A program made the position numbers and the translations under genes. Below the pieces are notes generated by a model. It saw only the letters and a list, made by a program, of their open reading frames with translations. It was not told where the DNA came from and did no database searches. This document shows positions 63,902 to 64,000 of a stretch of 64,000 nucleotides of DNA, piece by piece. The stretch is from the NCBI GenBank assembly GCA_001770015.1, contig MEQB01000042.1, forward strand, positions 1 to 64,000. The letters are read 5' to 3'. Every line of letters begins with the position of its first letter. The first letter of the stretch is position 1. The stretch is from Bdellovibrionales bacterium RIFOXYC1_FULL_37_79. Lineage in GTDB: Bacteria > Bdellovibrionota > Bacteriovoracia > Bacteriovoracales > Bacteriovoracaceae.

Positions 63902-64000
63902 ATGCCTATTATTTTAAAAGTTTTATCGTTGTTATTGATGTTTTCGGCATGTACTAATTATTTTCTTTTGCCTGATCGATTCCATTATAGTGATCCTAGA
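63902..64000 (+). CDS. Lipoprotein, start of gene (truncated by window edge)
   Basis: Thirty-three codons from ATG 63902 to the window end, with AAGGTGGG upstream. The lipobox FSAC (Cys17) and the following NYFLLPDRFHYSDPR are visible. A similar post-lipobox pattern (aromatic, then PDR-x-Y) occurs in alpha/beta-hydrolase lipoproteins of the Bdellovibrio group, as I remember them, but that is a guess from 15 residues. Confidence 0.6.
   Translation, partial: MPIILKVLSLLLMFSACTNYFLLPDRFHYSDPR

Noticed and set aside
1-64000. rRNA, tRNA, CRISPR arrays, intact insertion sequences
   Set aside because: None seen on reading either strand; no spaced direct repeats of CRISPR type and no tRNA-like CCA ends were noticed.

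Overview
The window is AT-rich and gene-dense. It reads as a chromosomal segment of a flagellated Gram-negative bacterium of the Bdellovibrionota, most likely a Bacteriovorax/Halobacteriovorax-type relative. This is inferred from the gene content: paired DUF3015/DUF4105 secreted proteins, a bacterial TGase-elicitor lipoprotein, many small lipoproteins, a flgB-to-flgE operon headed by NtrC-type regulators and a large periplasmic TPR protein, and a solo HD-GYP protein. No rRNA, tRNA, CRISPR array or intact insertion sequence was seen.

Region 1 to about 10.5 kb is accessory. It holds a HigB/HigA-like toxin-antitoxin pair whose toxin is frameshifted, a CPBP membrane protease, a GNAT acetyltransferase, a small gene with an in-frame TGA, and a type II restriction-modification pair resembling AccI. 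It also holds a secreted protein with caspase-like motifs, a lipoprotein, a DUF4143 AAA ATPase with operator-like palindromes, and relics including a doubly frameshifted Bro-N antirepressor.

Region 10.8-30 kb is mainly envelope and transport. It has a TGase-elicitor lipoprotein, two mirror-image DUF3015+DUF4105 modules (one with a homopolymer frameshift inside its signal peptide), an FbpABC-like ABC importer, a YkgJ-type Cys-cluster protein, a family-3-like periplasmic binding protein, a solo RND pump, the DbpA RNA helicase and a secreted PHP-domain protein.

Region 30.2-47.1 kb is the flagellar cluster: an intact sigma-54 activator, a 907-residue secreted TPR protein, a second NtrC-like regulator that has lost both GAFTGA and its Walker B acidic residues, then flgB flgC fliE fliF fliG fliH fliI fliJ motE-like fliK flgD, a TIGR02530 protein and flgE. 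The flgE leader can fold into a three-way junction. Together these encode rod, MS-ring, switch, export ATPase complex, hook cap, hook-length control and hook; filament, export gate and stator genes lie elsewhere.

Region 47-64 kb has a PpiD-like foldase, mreC-mreD-mrdA-rodA for cell shape, a MarR regulator with a palindromic operator, a DUF350-type membrane protein, an HD-domain phosphohydrolase and a histone-H1-like Lys/Ala repeat protein with an acidic tail. It also has a TadE/G-like protein, a candidate small RNA with a sigma-54-like promoter and an orphan terminator, SSB, HD-GYP, and the start of a lipoprotein at the right edge.
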